Under the pieces are notes generated by a model, which was given only the letters and a program-made list of their open reading frames with translations, ran no database searches and was not told the DNA's origin. 64,000 bases of DNA from Pseudoalteromonas atlantica (GTDB lineage: Bacteria; Pseudomonadota; Gammaproteobacteria; Enterobacterales; Alteromonadaceae), in contig BJUT01000003.1 of assembly GCA_007988745.1 (NCBI GenBank), positions 1 to 64,000 of the forward strand, read 5' to 3'. Positions 8,970-21,004 of this stretch are shown here, one piece after another (positions within the stretch are counted from its first letter, which is position 1; the number at the start of each line of letters is the position of its first letter). Position numbers and translations under genes: made by a program.

Positions 8970-10823
8970 TTATTGTGCATTTATAGATAACGTGACATTG
9001 CTGGCATTGCTATACCCTTTTAAATCGATATACCAATTACCTGTTTGTGGCGCAGAAAACGAACAGGTTTCGCTATTGCCATTTTTATATGGCCTGCACA
9101 AGTACTCAGAATCACTAGAAGGAGTGCCAAAGTTTACATATAAATCAGCATCGCCACTGCCACCAGACATTGTTATATCTAATGATGCGTACTGCGTATT
9201 TAAACTTTGGCTAAAGCGTTGCCAGCTCCCAGCAGAAACACTAATGTTTGTTATGCTCCGATTGATAGGCTCAATACTCCCCCCTTCATTGTAACTTCCG
9301 GTTAGGGATACATTTTCTATCGCATTCCATGCGTGTACCATCACATAGTAAACTCCTTCACTAGAGGGATTAATATCGCAACGTTCATTACTACTTGAGG
9401 TAGTGCTTTTACAATCATAATCGTTCAGCGTAGGTGCTTGATTGTAGCGTACATATAAGTCTGCATCGCCTGTGCCCCCAGTCGTAATAAAATTTAAATT
9501 GCTCGCACTTTGTGGCACAGCTAATGTGTAAATAAACTGCTCTTTTGCAACCCCTGTGATCCCACTAAGTGTTTGCCCATTGGTTAATTGGTTATTAGTA
9601 GGAGGCAAAGTATCGCCGGCATTTTTTGCCATTTCGGCAACATAACTTACTGCCAACTTTGCGAATTTACTGGCATGTTGAGCATCAAATTGGTTATCGC
9701 TTTGGGTGTGAATAAGCGGGTTTATATCGCCCATTTTTGATTCAAAAGGCATAGAGGCTGCAAACCCTTGCTGATACCATGACGCATGATCAGAACAACC
9801 ATAACCACACTGATCAAATCCATAATTTAATTGCGGTAAGTAGGTATCTAAAAGCGCTGCTAAAAACTGATTTTGTGCATTGTTAGAGTAATCAGTCATC
9901 ATGACTATATCTTCAAGGCTGCCATTATTGCCTGTCATATCAAACTGCACCATGCCCACTACATTTTTACCCTGCGATTGGTAGCTGCTCGCAATATCAC
10001 TTGAACCTCTAAGGCCAACTTCTTCCGCTGCAAACGCCATAATTTGAATCGTACGCTGTGGTTTGTAATTAGTTTGTACAATAGCGCGCAGCGCCTCTGA
10101 TAGCACAGCAATGCCTGAGGCGTTATCATCAGCACCGGGTGAACGTCCATTACTTGGGTTTGACTGATTTATCGAATCAAGGTGGCCGCCAATAATAACA
10201 ATTTCATCTGCTTTTTCATTGCCTTCAATTGTCACTATAACCGACGATTGCGCCCAATTATGCGGGTAAGTTGCAATGCTAATATCACTGCGACTTTGCG
10301 CTATTTGTTGCCAATATGTGTTTAACCAATTTGCAGCATCTATCCCAGCTTGTGAGGTGTAATAACGATTATTAAAACTGGTTAAAGAGTTAACAGTGCT
10401 ATCGAGGTTAACGGTGCTAATTGATGACATTAAATTTTGTACTGTTTGTTCGTTATCAATAGAATAACTAAATGCTAATGTATTTTGTATAGTATGCGCC
10501 GCGGCTAATTGTGTTGCGTAACTGCTCGCCTCTTGCCATGAATCATGTGCCACAAACCCACCGCACCGATTATAATTGTGGTGCATAAATTCGCTTAGAT
10601 TATTTACCTGATCAGCAGGTATATTCACCAAGTCTATATTTTCAAGCGCACTTGTTGAGCGCTGTGCATAGGGCAATCTTTGCACTAATCCATGCTGGGT
10701 ATACTCATAATGTGCCGCTGCAGTTGAATCTATGCTTACCCACACTTTGTTTGTTTCACTTTGAGCTACAACGCCCATTGTAGTAAATAAGCTCAGTGCA
10801 CTTAGTAGTTTAAAAGGTTTCAT
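8970..10823 (-). CDS. Secreted M28 family zinc aminopeptidase with two PPC domains
   Basis: This is a secreted leucine-type aminopeptidase related to the Vibrio/Aeromonas enzymes. A signal peptide (MKPFKLLSALSLFTTMGVVAQ) is followed by a propeptide-like region, then the M28 catalytic domain at about 150-400. Zinc and catalytic residues appear in GGHLDS (near 213), GADDNASG, the Glu pair in FAAEEVGLRG, QFDMTG and HTQSD. Two bacterial pre-peptidase C-terminal (PPC) domains follow, at about 420-505 and 530-615; such domains are often removed after secretion. The start has a GGAATACC-type ribosome site. The neighbouring M4 protease has the same C-terminal architecture, suggesting joint use in degrading external protein, with endopeptidase products trimmed by this enzyme. 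Confidence 0.92.
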   Translation of the reverse strand: MKPFKLLSALSLFTTMGVVAQSETNKVWVSIDSTAAAHYEYTQHGLVQRLPYAQRSTSALENIDLVNIPADQVNNLSEFMHHNYNRCGGFVAHDSWQEASSYATQLAAAHTIQNTLAFSYSIDNEQTVQNLMSSISTVNLDSTVNSLTSFNNRYYTSQAGIDAANWLNTYWQQIAQSRSDISIATYPHNWAQSSVIVTIEGNEKADEIVIIGGHLDSINQSNPSNGRSPGADDNASGIAVLSEALRAIVQTNYKPQRTIQIMAFAAEEVGLRGSSDIASSYQSQGKNVVGMVQFDMTGNNGSLEDIVMMTDYSNNAQNQFLAALLDTYLPQLNYGFDQCGYGCSDHASWYQQGFAASMPFESKMGDINPLIHTQSDNQFDAQHASKFAKLAVSYVAEMAKNAGDTLPPTNNQLTNGQTLSGITGVAKEQFIYTLAVPQSASNLNFITTGGTGDADLYVRYNQAPTLNDYDCKSTTSSSNERCDINPSSEGVYYVMVHAWNAIENVSLTGSYNEGGSIEPINRSITNISVSAGSWQRFSQSLNTQYASLDITMSGGSGDADLYVNFGTPSSDSEYLCRPYKNGNSETCSFSAPQTGNWYIDLKGYSNASNVTLSINAQ

Positions 10824-10864
10824 TGGTATTCCTTATAATTGGCAATACTGGTATCCATAAAATT

Positions 10865-10885
10865 AAAAAGGGGCACTAGGCCCCT
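10865..10885 (-). terminator. Terminator after the M4 protease gene
   Basis: An AGGGGC / GCCCCT stem with a five-base loop is followed on the minus strand by five T residues, just before the next gene's promoter region. Confidence 0.75.
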
Positions 10886-10896
10886 GGTATCAATGT

Positions 10897-13580
<2,684 letters not shown>

Positions 13581-14864
13581 ATGAATGCTTGGTATCTCAT
13601 TTGTTTTCTCTCTGCTATCGCAATTTTTATTGCTTATGCAAACCAGTATGTTCTTAAAATGCAAACAACGATTGCTATAACAACGGGCTCGGTTGTTATA
13701 TCGTTGTTATTAATTATTTCAGTTAAGTTATTAGGCGATACAACTGCATTGGAAATGACGCAAGTTGTAGCCAGTATTAATTTTAATGAATTGCTTTTAA
13801 AAGGCATGCTTGGATTTTTGTTATTTGCAGGTGCTTTAGAAATTAACCTGTTGGCACTGCGTAAACAACGATGGGAAATAACCGCTTTAGTTTTGTTCTC
13901 TACCGTAGTCTCTACTTTTTTAATTGGCTATTTAAGTTTTTATATTTTTGCCGCTCTTGGCTGGCCCGTCCCTTTTATTTATTGTTTACTTTTTGGCGCC
14001 TTAATAAGCCCAACCGATCCAATTGCTGTACTGGCAATTATTAAACAATTACGCGCCCCTGAAGGTATTTCGGTACAGGTAGAAGGCGAGTCTTTATTTA
14101 ACGATGGTATTGGTTTGGTAATTTTTACTACGCTGTTTTCTGTTGCATTTTTTGGCACCGATGCCAACCCAGCCGACATTGCAGAGCTGTTTTTTGTTGA
14201 TGCCATAGGTGGAATCGTGTTTGGTTTAGCAATGGCCCTTGTGGGTCACTTTTTAATTATTAACTGTAAAGATGTAAATATACGCCTATTAATAACCTTA
14301 ACCATTCCAACTGCGGGCTTTGCCGCTGCCAATGTATGGGAAATATCTGGTGCGCTTGCCATGGTAACCAGTGGTATTATTTTAGGTAATATTACTCGCG
14401 CAAAAGCAACCGAGCGCACAGGGCCTGAAAACACGCGCTATATTAAAGACTTTTGGCACGCCACCGACAGCTTTTTAAACGCTTTGTTGTTTTTGATTAT
14501 TGGTATGCTGATTGTCACTATGCCAGTAACAATGGGTGAAATTGGCTTAGGCCTTGTTATGATCCCTGCTATTTTATTAGCACGTTTTATTAGTGTTGGT
14601 GCGCCATTTGTAATATTTAAGCGCTTTAAAAACTACGACAAACACAGCGTTAAAATTTTAACATGGGGTGGTTTACGTGGCGGTTTAGCATTAGCTATGG
14701 CTGCAGCTATTCCTCGGGATCAAGTATTTATATCAGGCAGTGATCTGCATGATTTAATCGTTATTGTGACCTATGTTGTGGTTATATTTTCTATTATTGT
14801 GCAAGGTTTAACTATCTCTCCTCTCATTCAAAGTAGTATTAAATCTGCCGAGCAAAGTCACTAA
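13581..14864 (+). CDS. NhaP-type Na+(K+)/H+ antiporter, CPA1 family
   Basis: This inner-membrane antiporter exchanges protons for sodium or potassium and serves pH and salt homeostasis. The 427 residues form about 12-13 hydrophobic helices. The characteristic SPTDPIAVLAI segment (near residue 143) and EGESLFNDGIGLVIF (near 170), which carries the Asn-Asp ion-binding pair of electroneutral CPA1 exchangers, are both intact. There is no long cytoplasmic regulatory tail. It stands alone, with an AAGGTTAG ribosome site upstream and a terminator downstream. Ion preference cannot be read from the sequence. Confidence 0.9.
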   Translation: MNAWYLICFLSAIAIFIAYANQYVLKMQTTIAITTGSVVISLLLIISVKLLGDTTALEMTQVVASINFNELLLKGMLGFLLFAGALEINLLALRKQRWEITALVLFSTVVSTFLIGYLSFYIFAALGWPVPFIYCLLFGALISPTDPIAVLAIIKQLRAPEGISVQVEGESLFNDGIGLVIFTTLFSVAFFGTDANPADIAELFFVDAIGGIVFGLAMALVGHFLIINCKDVNIRLLITLTIPTAGFAAANVWEISGALAMVTSGIILGNITRAKATERTGPENTRYIKDFWHATDSFLNALLFLIIGMLIVTMPVTMGEIGLGLVMIPAILLARFISVGAPFVIFKRFKNYDKHSVKILTWGGLRGGLALAMAAAIPRDQVFISGSDLHDLIVIVTYVVVIFSIIVQGLTISPLIQSSIKSAEQSH

Positions 14865-14877
14865 GTTTTCTTTATTA

Positions 14878-14903
14878 AACCCGCAGTCTATTCACTGCGG
14901 GTT
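14878..14903 (+). terminator. Terminator after the antiporter gene
   Basis: A perfect ten-base-pair stem (AACCCGCAGT with its complement) with a six-base loop lies just after the antiporter stop. The T-run is interrupted. Confidence 0.75.
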
Positions 14904-14997
14904 AGTTATTTATGGGGGATTATTTTTAGCACGGTTTTATTTATTTTAAGCGTAATAAAAATAGTTTTAATTTTAAATGTTTTTTATAGGGCTAATT

Positions 14998-16935
14998 ATG
15001 TCCAGTAAGTATACCAGTGTTTTTTCGTTATTTTATGGCATTACACGTCGCCACGTTTTTCTCTTTCCTTTGTTCTTACTCACTTTTTTATGTTTTTCTG
15101 CTTTTGCCTCAACGCCTGCTGAGCAAGCTAAGATTAAACAAATATCACAACTTGCAGAGTACGTAGGGGTTGATTACGTTGGCGCGGTGCAAAAAGGCGA
15201 GGTAGTCAGTAAAGACGAATTTCAAGAAATGTCTGAGTTTGCAAATTTAATAAGCACGCTAGCCACACAGTTAAGCAGTGCTAATAATCAATACAGTCAT
15301 ATAAAAATACAAGCTGGCGCCTTACATAACGCCATTATAAATAAACAAAGCGTACAAAGTGTTCGTGCTGCCAGCTCAAAGCTTAGGGAGTCTTTGCTTG
15401 AATTTATGCCACAGCTTTCTTTGCCTACATCTTTATTACCCCTAAAACAAACAAAAGCACTTTTTGCAGAAAATTGCTCTATGTGCCATGGCATAAATGG
15501 ACAAGGTGATGGCCCACTTGCTAAAGGTTTAACACCACAGCCCACCAACTTTACGGATAAAGAGCGAGCCACAAATCGCACAATTATGGGATTATATGAA
15601 GCTGTATCCAATGGCATAGACGATACGCCAATGGTTGCTTTTAGCCAATTTAATGAGCAACAACGTTGGTCACTCGCCTTTTATGTAGGAAGTTTAGCTT
15701 TTCAAGATATAACTAAGCCGCAACACAATAACCAGACAATCAGCACTTCAGACATCATTAATCTTAACCCTGCGCAGCTTTCACAAAATCAATCCCCTGC
15801 CCAAGTTCAATTTATTAAGTGGCTGCGCGGTAATCCAGAACACTTATTTAAAAACAAAGCTCAGCCACTTAGCGTTGCACGCTCGCAACTTATTGCAGCG
15901 CAAAATGCACATGCTAATGGTGAATATGCAAAAGCCAGCGAACTGGCTATCAGTGCCTATTTAGATGGTTTTGAGCTGATAGAAAATAACTTAAATGCAT
16001 ACGATGAAAGCTTGCGTAAAAGCATTGAAGTACAATTGATGAACTTACGTAACACATTCAAAAATGAAAAAAACACCGAGCTTGTCAGTGCGCAAGTTAA
16101 TGCTGTACTTGCACAATTAACAAAAGCAAACAACCTACTTAATGACACCACACTTAGTGATGGCGCCTTGCTATCAGCCAGTTTAGTTATTTTGCTGCGC
16201 GAAGGCCTAGAGGCACTATTAGTTGTTATAGCGCTAATGACCGTACTTATAAAAACCAAACGCCAGGATGCGCTTAAATACGTTCATATTGGCTGGGTAA
16301 TGGCCCTCATAGCAGGTGGCTTAACATGGGCAGCAGCGCAAACATTAATACAAATAAGTGGTGCCAGCCGTGAAGTAATGGAAGGTATAGGCGCCCTATT
16401 TGCAGCTATTATTTTGCTATATGTTGGGGTATGGATGCACAGTAAAACCAGTGCTCAGCAGTGGCAGGCATATATTCAGCAAAATATTAATACGCGATTA
16501 GAGTCTGGCACACTATGGGGGCTCACGGGCCTCTCGTTTATAGCGGTATATCGTGAAGTGTTCGAGACGGTATTATTTTATCAGTCGTTATTAACGCAAA
16601 GCTCGCAAGCACAGTATTCATCGGTTGCGATGGGCTTTGCATTGGGTGTGGTTTTATTAGCGCTTATTGCATGGGTGTTAGTTAAATATTCGATTAAATT
16701 ACCTATTGCTAAGTTTTTTGCGTATACAACTTACCTATTATTTGCACTTGCCTTTGTATTAATGGGTAAAGCTGTCATTGCATTACAAGAGGCTGATTTA
16801 GTCGCGATTAGTGTAATGCCGATAAACTTCGATATTGCACTACTGGGTTTAAAATCTACGTGGCAAGGCTTTATAGCGCAACTTACCGTAGCTGTTATAT
16901 TTAGCTTTTACATTATTAAAGCTAAAAAGCACTAA
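14998..16935 (+). CDS. Cytochrome c/FTR1 family iron permease fusion
   Basis: This is a predicted high-affinity iron transporter in which a periplasmic c-type cytochrome is fused to an FTR1 membrane permease. After a signal/anchor segment (about residues 20-37) comes a helical region and a haem-binding CSMCH at residues 160-164. A second soluble stretch extends to about 385, followed by seven hydrophobic helices. Both iron-binding motifs of FTR1 are present: REGLE at 401-405 and REVFE at 519-523. The fused cytochrome probably handles the electron of ferrous iron oxidation before permeation, by analogy with Fet3/Ftr1 and EfeU systems; this coupling is inferred. The ATG at 14998 is preferred over 14977 because AGGG lies in front of it. 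No Fur box was found upstream. Confidence 0.9.
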   Translation: MSSKYTSVFSLFYGITRRHVFLFPLFLLTFLCFSAFASTPAEQAKIKQISQLAEYVGVDYVGAVQKGEVVSKDEFQEMSEFANLISTLATQLSSANNQYSHIKIQAGALHNAIINKQSVQSVRAASSKLRESLLEFMPQLSLPTSLLPLKQTKALFAENCSMCHGINGQGDGPLAKGLTPQPTNFTDKERATNRTIMGLYEAVSNGIDDTPMVAFSQFNEQQRWSLAFYVGSLAFQDITKPQHNNQTISTSDIINLNPAQLSQNQSPAQVQFIKWLRGNPEHLFKNKAQPLSVARSQLIAAQNAHANGEYAKASELAISAYLDGFELIENNLNAYDESLRKSIEVQLMNLRNTFKNEKNTELVSAQVNAVLAQLTKANNLLNDTTLSDGALLSASLVILLREGLEALLVVIALMTVLIKTKRQDALKYVHIGWVMALIAGGLTWAAAQTLIQISGASREVMEGIGALFAAIILLYVGVWMHSKTSAQQWQAYIQQNINTRLESGTLWGLTGLSFIAVYREVFETVLFYQSLLTQSSQAQYSSVAMGFALGVVLLALIAWVLVKYSIKLPIAKFFAYTTYLLFALAFVLMGKAVIALQEADLVAISVMPINFDIALLGLKSTWQGFIAQLTVAVIFSFYIIKAKKH

Positions 16936-16964
16936 CAAATATATAAAGCGTAAAGAACAACACG

Positions 16965-17008
16965 CCCTTAATAGTAAAAAGTTGTACGTGGCTTTTTACT
17001 ATTAAGGG
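16965..17008. terminator. Bidirectional terminator with 17-bp perfect stem
   Basis: The inverted repeat pairs 16965-16981 with 16992-17008 without a mismatch and leaves a ten-base loop. It separates the convergent iron permease gene and the small gene ending at 17015. Confidence 0.85.
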
Positions 17009-17014
17009 TTTAGA

Positions 17015-17263
17015 TCATGCCCACGTATCTAAATGTTTATTCCCTTCGTCATCTACGGTAATCGCTTTTTCATTAGCTGCACTTGCACTTTTTTTGCCCT
17101 GCGCCTGCGCTAATCTTTTTTTGTTGAGCGTCTGCTTTTTTTCATTTTCAAGCTTAATTTTTTGCGCTTGCGGCATATTTTGCACACCTGCAATATGAAA
17201 TGTACTTTTTGGCTCAAGCTCTAACCGCGAAATTTTCCCTAAAAAAGGGATCATTATATCCAT
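17015..17263 (-). CDS. Hypothetical protein, 82 aa, highly charged
   Basis: I do not recognise the family. The first 25 residues are hydrophobic to neutral (MDIMIPFLGKISRLELEP), then the chain becomes strongly basic and Gln/Lys/Ala-rich around residues 30-62, probably helical, and ends in an acidic tail (VDDEGNKHLDTWA). It has no cysteine or secretion signal. Expression is supported by one of the strongest ribosome sites in the window (AAGGAGGGGAG, four bases before ATG) and by the bidirectional terminator immediately downstream. It stands alone between the iron permease gene and the histidine operon leader. Confidence 0.7.
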   Translation of the reverse strand: MDIMIPFLGKISRLELEPKSTFHIAGVQNMPQAQKIKLENEKKQTLNKKRLAQAQGKKSASAANEKAITVDDEGNKHLDTWA

Positions 17264-17301
17264 ACTCCCCTCCTTAACCTGTTTATTAAAAATTAGATAA
17301 A

Positions 17302-17331
17302 TTGACCAACAAAGCCCAATTTGCCTACAAT
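17302..17331 (+). promoter_or_regulatory. Possible histidine operon promoter
   Basis: TTGACC and TACAAT are separated by 18 bases, about 190 bases before the leader peptide. It is the best sigma-70-like pair I see in the region, but A+T-rich sequence makes chance matches common. Confidence 0.3.
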
Positions 17332-17520
17332 TTAAACATTAAAACAACTAAAAATACTGATTAGCTCTCAATATTATCGGCAGTTATAAGATATGCTTTA
17401 ATTTGGTAAAAAAAAACTTGCCTTAGCTAGGCGGTTTATGTTTTTATGAATGCGAAATTTATTGAAACAGATTAAAGCTTAACGCTCACTAAATAGCGGT
17501 AAGCAAAATAGGATACAAAA

Positions 17521-17571
17521 ATGCGCTTAAACCTGACAACAGTACATCATCACCACCATTCACCGGAATAA
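17521..17571 (+). CDS. hisL: Histidine operon leader peptide
   Basis: The peptide reads MRLNLTTVHHHHHSPE, with five consecutive histidine codons (three CAT and two CAC). An AGGAT ribosome site precedes it. The ribosome's progress through these codons senses charged histidyl-tRNA: stalling when histidine is scarce leaves the downstream RNA in its antiterminating fold. It is followed 127 bases later by hisG. The overlap of the coding region with the first attenuator stem is the classical arrangement of the gammaproteobacterial his leader. Confidence 0.95.
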   Translation: MRLNLTTVHHHHHSPE

Positions 17572-17672
17572 CCTGTCAGGTCTTTCGCTGAGAGGTTATT
17601 CCTAAAAGGAACCTCTGGCGATTCAAAACACATTGATTCATTTTCGCCCTGAGGTTCCCCTCGGGGTTTTTA
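17532..17672 (+). promoter_or_regulatory. Histidine operon transcription attenuator
   Basis: Two exclusive fold sets are visible. Terminating set: CCTGACA (17532-17538) with TGTCAGG (17574-17580); AGAGGTT (17591-17597) with AACCTCT (17610-17616), extended by TTCC/GGAA; and the terminator CCCTGAGG (17647-17654) with CCTCGGGG (17659-17666) plus a T-run. Antiterminating set: GGAATAACCT (17565-17574) with AGGTTATTCC (17593-17602), a perfect ten-base pairing, and GGAACCTC (17608-17615) with GAGGTTCC (17651-17658), which destroys the terminator. This is the A:B, C:D, E:F versus B:C, D:E scheme known from the enteric his operon. Confidence 0.93.
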
Positions 17673-17698
17673 GTTTTTAAATTAAAGGAAAATGAATA

Positions 17699-18598
17699 AT
17701 GAGTAACACAAATCGTCTACGTATCGCCATCCAAAAAGGCGGTCGCCTGTCTAAAGATTGTCAAGATTTACTAAAGCAACTAGGTGTTAAATTAAACCTA
17801 CGTGAGCAACGCTTAATTGCACACTCAACCAATATGCCAATTGACGTACTTCGTGTGCGCGATGACGATATTCCGGGCTTAGTAATGGACGGTGTTTGTG
17901 ATTTAGGTATTGTTGGCGAAAACGTACTAGTAGAAGTACAAGCCGAACGCGAACGCCAAGGTGTACCAAGCGAAGTTAGCAAACTAGCAAAACTAGACTT
18001 TGGTTACTGCCGCCTTGCACTTGCATGGCCACAAGAGCTTGGCCCACGTGATAAAAGCTGGTTTGAAGGCAAACGTATTGCAACAACCTACCCAGAAATT
18101 TTAACGCAGTGGTTAAAGCGCGAAGGCATTAATGCAAGCACTGTAATGCTTACAGGCTCAGTAGAAGTAGCCCCACGTGCCGGTCTTTCAGATGCAATTT
18201 GTGATTTAGTTTCTACCGGTGCAACGCTTGAAGCGAACGGCTTGATTCAAGGTGATACAATTTTAGAATCAAACGCGTGTTTAATTCAAAATAAAGACCT
18301 GCAAGATGAAGACAAACTAGCACTAATCAATAAGCTTATGCCGCGCCTTCGTGGTGTTAAACAAGCTAAAGAAAGCAAATACATTATGCTACACGCGCCA
18401 AAAACTAAACTTGATGAAATTTGCGAAATTTTACCAGGCTCTGGCCAACCTACTCTACTTGCACTTGCTGGTAACGAAGAGTACGTAGCGCTACACATGG
18501 TAAGCAGCGAAACATTATTTTGGGAAACAATGGAGCAGCTTAAAGCCCTAGGCGCTAACTCTATTTTAGTAATGCCAATTGAAAAAATGATGGAGTAA
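17699..18598 (+). CDS. hisG: ATP phosphoribosyltransferase, long form
   Basis: HisG catalyses the first and feedback-controlled step of histidine synthesis, joining ATP and PRPP to make phosphoribosyl-ATP. The 299-residue length and the C-terminal region after about residue 220 (ending [15 protein letters not shown]) identify the long, homohexameric form with the ACT-like histidine-binding domain, so HisZ is not needed. The N-terminus [13 protein letters not shown] and the PRPP-binding segment [20 protein letters not shown] near residue 163 are typical. An AAGGA ribosome site selects the ATG at 17699. It is the first structural gene after the attenuator; hisD starts five bases after its stop. 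Confidence 0.97.
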   Translation: MSNTNRLRIAIQKGGRLSKDCQDLLKQLGVKLNLREQRLIAHSTNMPIDVLRVRDDDIPGLVMDGVCDLGIVGENVLVEVQAERERQGVPSEVSKLAKLDFGYCRLALAWPQELGPRDKSWFEGKRIATTYPEILTQWLKREGINASTVMLTGSVEVAPRAGLSDAICDLVSTGATLEANGLIQGDTILESNACLIQNKDLQDEDKLALINKLMPRLRGVKQAKESKYIMLHAPKTKLDEICEILPGSGQPTLLALAGNEEYVALHMVSSETLFWETMEQLKALGANSILVMPIEKMME

Positions 18599-18603
18599 GT
18601 ACC

Positions 18604-19905
18604 ATGCTTCGTTGGAATGAGGAATCTTCACAAGTACAAGCAGCGGCGCTAATGCGCCCTGCGGTTTCTGCCAGCGCAAAGGTTGAAGCTATATGCCAAA
18701 CAATTATGAGCGATGTGAAAGAGCAAGGTGATAAATCCTTACTTGATATGGCTAAAAAGTTTGATAATAGAGCTAACCCTCGTTTACGTGTACCGCTTGA
18801 TGAAATAAACGCATCAGAGCAAGCACTAAGCGCAGAGCTTAAATACGCAATTGACACCGCTTATGCAAACGTTAAACGTTTTCACGAAGCGCAATTGCCT
18901 AAAGATATTAAGTTATCAACCCAACCTGGCGTTGAATGTGAACTGAAATATCAGGCCATCGAAGCTGTGGGTATTTATGTACCAGGTGGCAGTGCTCCAC
19001 TGCCATCATCGGTTATTATGCAAGGTGTACTTGCACAATTAAGTGGTGCTAAAACCGTCGTACTTGCAACCCCTGTACAAGGTGATGAAAGCATTAACCC
19101 TGCGATATTATATGCAGCTAAGTTATGTGGCATTACAACTTTAATTGAAAGTGGTGGCGCAGGTGCAATTGCCGCAATGGCCTACGGCACTGAATCAGTG
19201 CCTAAAGTGAACAAAATTTTTGGCCCAGGTAATAGCTTTGTAACGATGGCCAAACAGCTTGTTGCGCAAACGATCCCTGGAATGGCAATCGATATGCCAG
19301 CAGGCCCCTCTGAAGTACTAGTTATTGCAGATGAGCGTGCAAACCCAGAATTTATAGCGGCAGATTTACTCTCGCAAGCTGAGCACGGCGCAGACTCGCA
19401 AGTTATTTTATTATGTAACAGCGAAAGTATCATTGAGCAAACGCAGCGGGCACTTACACGCCAGCTTGCTAACTTAAGCCGCAAAGAGACAGCCGAGCAA
19501 GCTCTGGCTAATTCATCACTTATTTTAGTCGACTCTGTTGAGCAAGCATTTGACGTATCAGCGCAATATGGCCCTGAGCACTTAATTTTGCAATTAGCAG
19601 ATTCAACACCTTACTTAGATAAAGTAAAAAATGCAGGCTCGGTATTTGTTGGCGACTACACGCCAGAATCAGCGGGCGATTACGCATCGGGTACTAACCA
19701 CGTGTTACCTACCTACGGTTACAGTGCAACCTATTCAAGCTTAAACTTGCTTGATTTTTTCCGCACTTACACAGTACAAACTATAAGTAAAAGTGGCCTA
19801 ACACAGCTGTCAAAAGCTATTTTGCCACTAGCAGATGCAGAAGGCCTTGATGCACACGCAAATGCGGTTTCAATTCGTTTAGAGGCAATTAAAAATGAGC
19901 AATGA
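18604..19905 (+). CDS. hisD: Histidinol dehydrogenase
   Basis: HisD is the zinc-dependent NAD enzyme that oxidises L-histidinol through histidinal to L-histidine, the last two steps of the pathway. Family features include [16 protein letters not shown] near residue 120, [10 protein letters not shown] near 205, [13 protein letters not shown] near 232, the zinc-site segment [14 protein letters not shown] near 260, and [12 protein letters not shown] near 360. The 433-residue length is standard. The 3' end overlaps hisC by 11 bases, consistent with translational coupling within the operon. Confidence 0.97.
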   Translation: MLRWNEESSQVQAAALMRPAVSASAKVEAICQTIMSDVKEQGDKSLLDMAKKFDNRANPRLRVPLDEINASEQALSAELKYAIDTAYANVKRFHEAQLPKDIKLSTQPGVECELKYQAIEAVGIYVPGGSAPLPSSVIMQGVLAQLSGAKTVVLATPVQGDESINPAILYAAKLCGITTLIESGGAGAIAAMAYGTESVPKVNKIFGPGNSFVTMAKQLVAQTIPGMAIDMPAGPSEVLVIADERANPEFIAADLLSQAEHGADSQVILLCNSESIIEQTQRALTRQLANLSRKETAEQALANSSLILVDSVEQAFDVSAQYGPEHLILQLADSTPYLDKVKNAGSVFVGDYTPESAGDYASGTNHVLPTYGYSATYSSLNLLDFFRTYTVQTISKSGLTQLSKAILPLADAEGLDAHANAVSIRLEAIKNEQ

Positions 19906-21004
19906 GAGCGCACAAGCGACTAGCTTATTACCACAAAATATTGCAGCTCTTGCTGCCTATAGCTCTGCTAAAAGTGAAAAGCTAACAGGGTCAACGTGGT
20001 TAAATGCCAATGAAAGCCCGTACGCTAAAAATATTGAACTGAGTATTGAAGATTTAAATCGCTACCCAGATCCACAACCGCAACTGGTTATTGACCGCTA
20101 TGCTGCGTATGCAGAGCTTGAAAGCGAAAACGTATTAATGACGCGCGGCGCCGATGAAGGCATTGAGCTTTTAGTACGTACCTACTGCGAACCTGCAAAA
20201 GACAGTATCGCGTTATTTTTGCCAACCTACGGTATGTACAAGGTAACCGCTGATACGCACAACGTTGCAATCAATGGCTTAACCCAAGCGTTATTACTTG
20301 ATGGCAGTGTTGATGAAATAGTTGAGGCAGTGGGCAGCTCAAAATTGGTGTTTATTTGTAATCCAAATAACCCAACCGGTAGCATAACCCCCCTTGAAAA
20401 AGTAAAAGCAATTGCAACAGCACTTGCCGGTAAAGCTTTAGTTATTGTTGATGAAGCCTACATTGAGTTTTGCCCTAAGCAAAGTGCTACAGCGCTGATT
20501 AACGAATATAGTAATGTAGTGGTACTGCGCACTTTATCTAAAGCGTTTGCGCTTGCAGGGCTAAGAACCGGCTTTACACTTGCACAAGAAAGTGTACTTG
20601 CACCTATTCGTAAAGTGATTGCGCCGTATCCGGTATCGGGTGTGGTAGCAAGTATTGCAGCACAAGCCATAGCGCCTGATGCAATAACATCAATGCGCCG
20701 ACAAGTGACTATTTTAAATAGTTTAAAAGCTAAACTTGTACAGTGGTTAAACGCATCCCCAGCTGCATTAAAAATTCTCACTGGTGAAGGTAACTTTGTT
20801 ACCTTAAAATTAGCCGACAAAAACTACTTTAAAGTAGCACTTGAACAAGGTTTAGTGATGCGCGCGTTTACCCTATACGGTGAAGACGATTGGCTACGTA
20901 TCTCCATTGGTAATGAGCAAGAACTTGAGCAAGTAAAAATTTGGTTAGATGGCCTTGATAAGCCAGCAACCTCACCTCTTTTATCAGGACAAGAAGTATC
21001 ATGA
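19895..21004 (+). CDS. hisC: Histidinol-phosphate aminotransferase
   Basis: HisC is the PLP-dependent fold-type I aminotransferase that converts imidazole acetol phosphate and glutamate to histidinol phosphate. The N-terminal LNANESPYA matches the family's substrate-binding start. NPNNPTGS near residue 155 and VDEAYIEF near 187 carry the cofactor-contacting Asn and Asp, and the Schiff-base lysine is in LRTLSKAFALAGLRTG near 217. At 369 residues it is of usual length. The gene overlaps the end of hisD by 11 bases and the start of hisB by four (ATGA). Confidence 0.97.
   Translation: MSNESAQATSLLPQNIAALAAYSSAKSEKLTGSTWLNANESPYAKNIELSIEDLNRYPDPQPQLVIDRYAAYAELESENVLMTRGADEGIELLVRTYCEPAKDSIALFLPTYGMYKVTADTHNVAINGLTQALLLDGSVDEIVEAVGSSKLVFICNPNNPTGSITPLEKVKAIATALAGKALVIVDEAYIEFCPKQSATALINEYSNVVVLRTLSKAFALAGLRTGFTLAQESVLAPIRKVIAPYPVSGVVASIAAQAIAPDAITSMRRQVTILNSLKAKLVQWLNASPAALKILTGEGNFVTLKLADKNYFKVALEQGLVMRAFTLYGEDDWLRISIGNEQELEQVKIWLDGLDKPATSPLLSGQEVS

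Noticed and set aside
8941..9294. Plus-strand open frame over the M28 aminopeptidase C-terminus
   Set aside because: It mirrors the PPC domain coding sequence and overlaps a terminator.
14864..14998. Search for a Fur box before the iron permease
   Set aside because: No stretch close to the GATAATGATAATCATTATC consensus was found.
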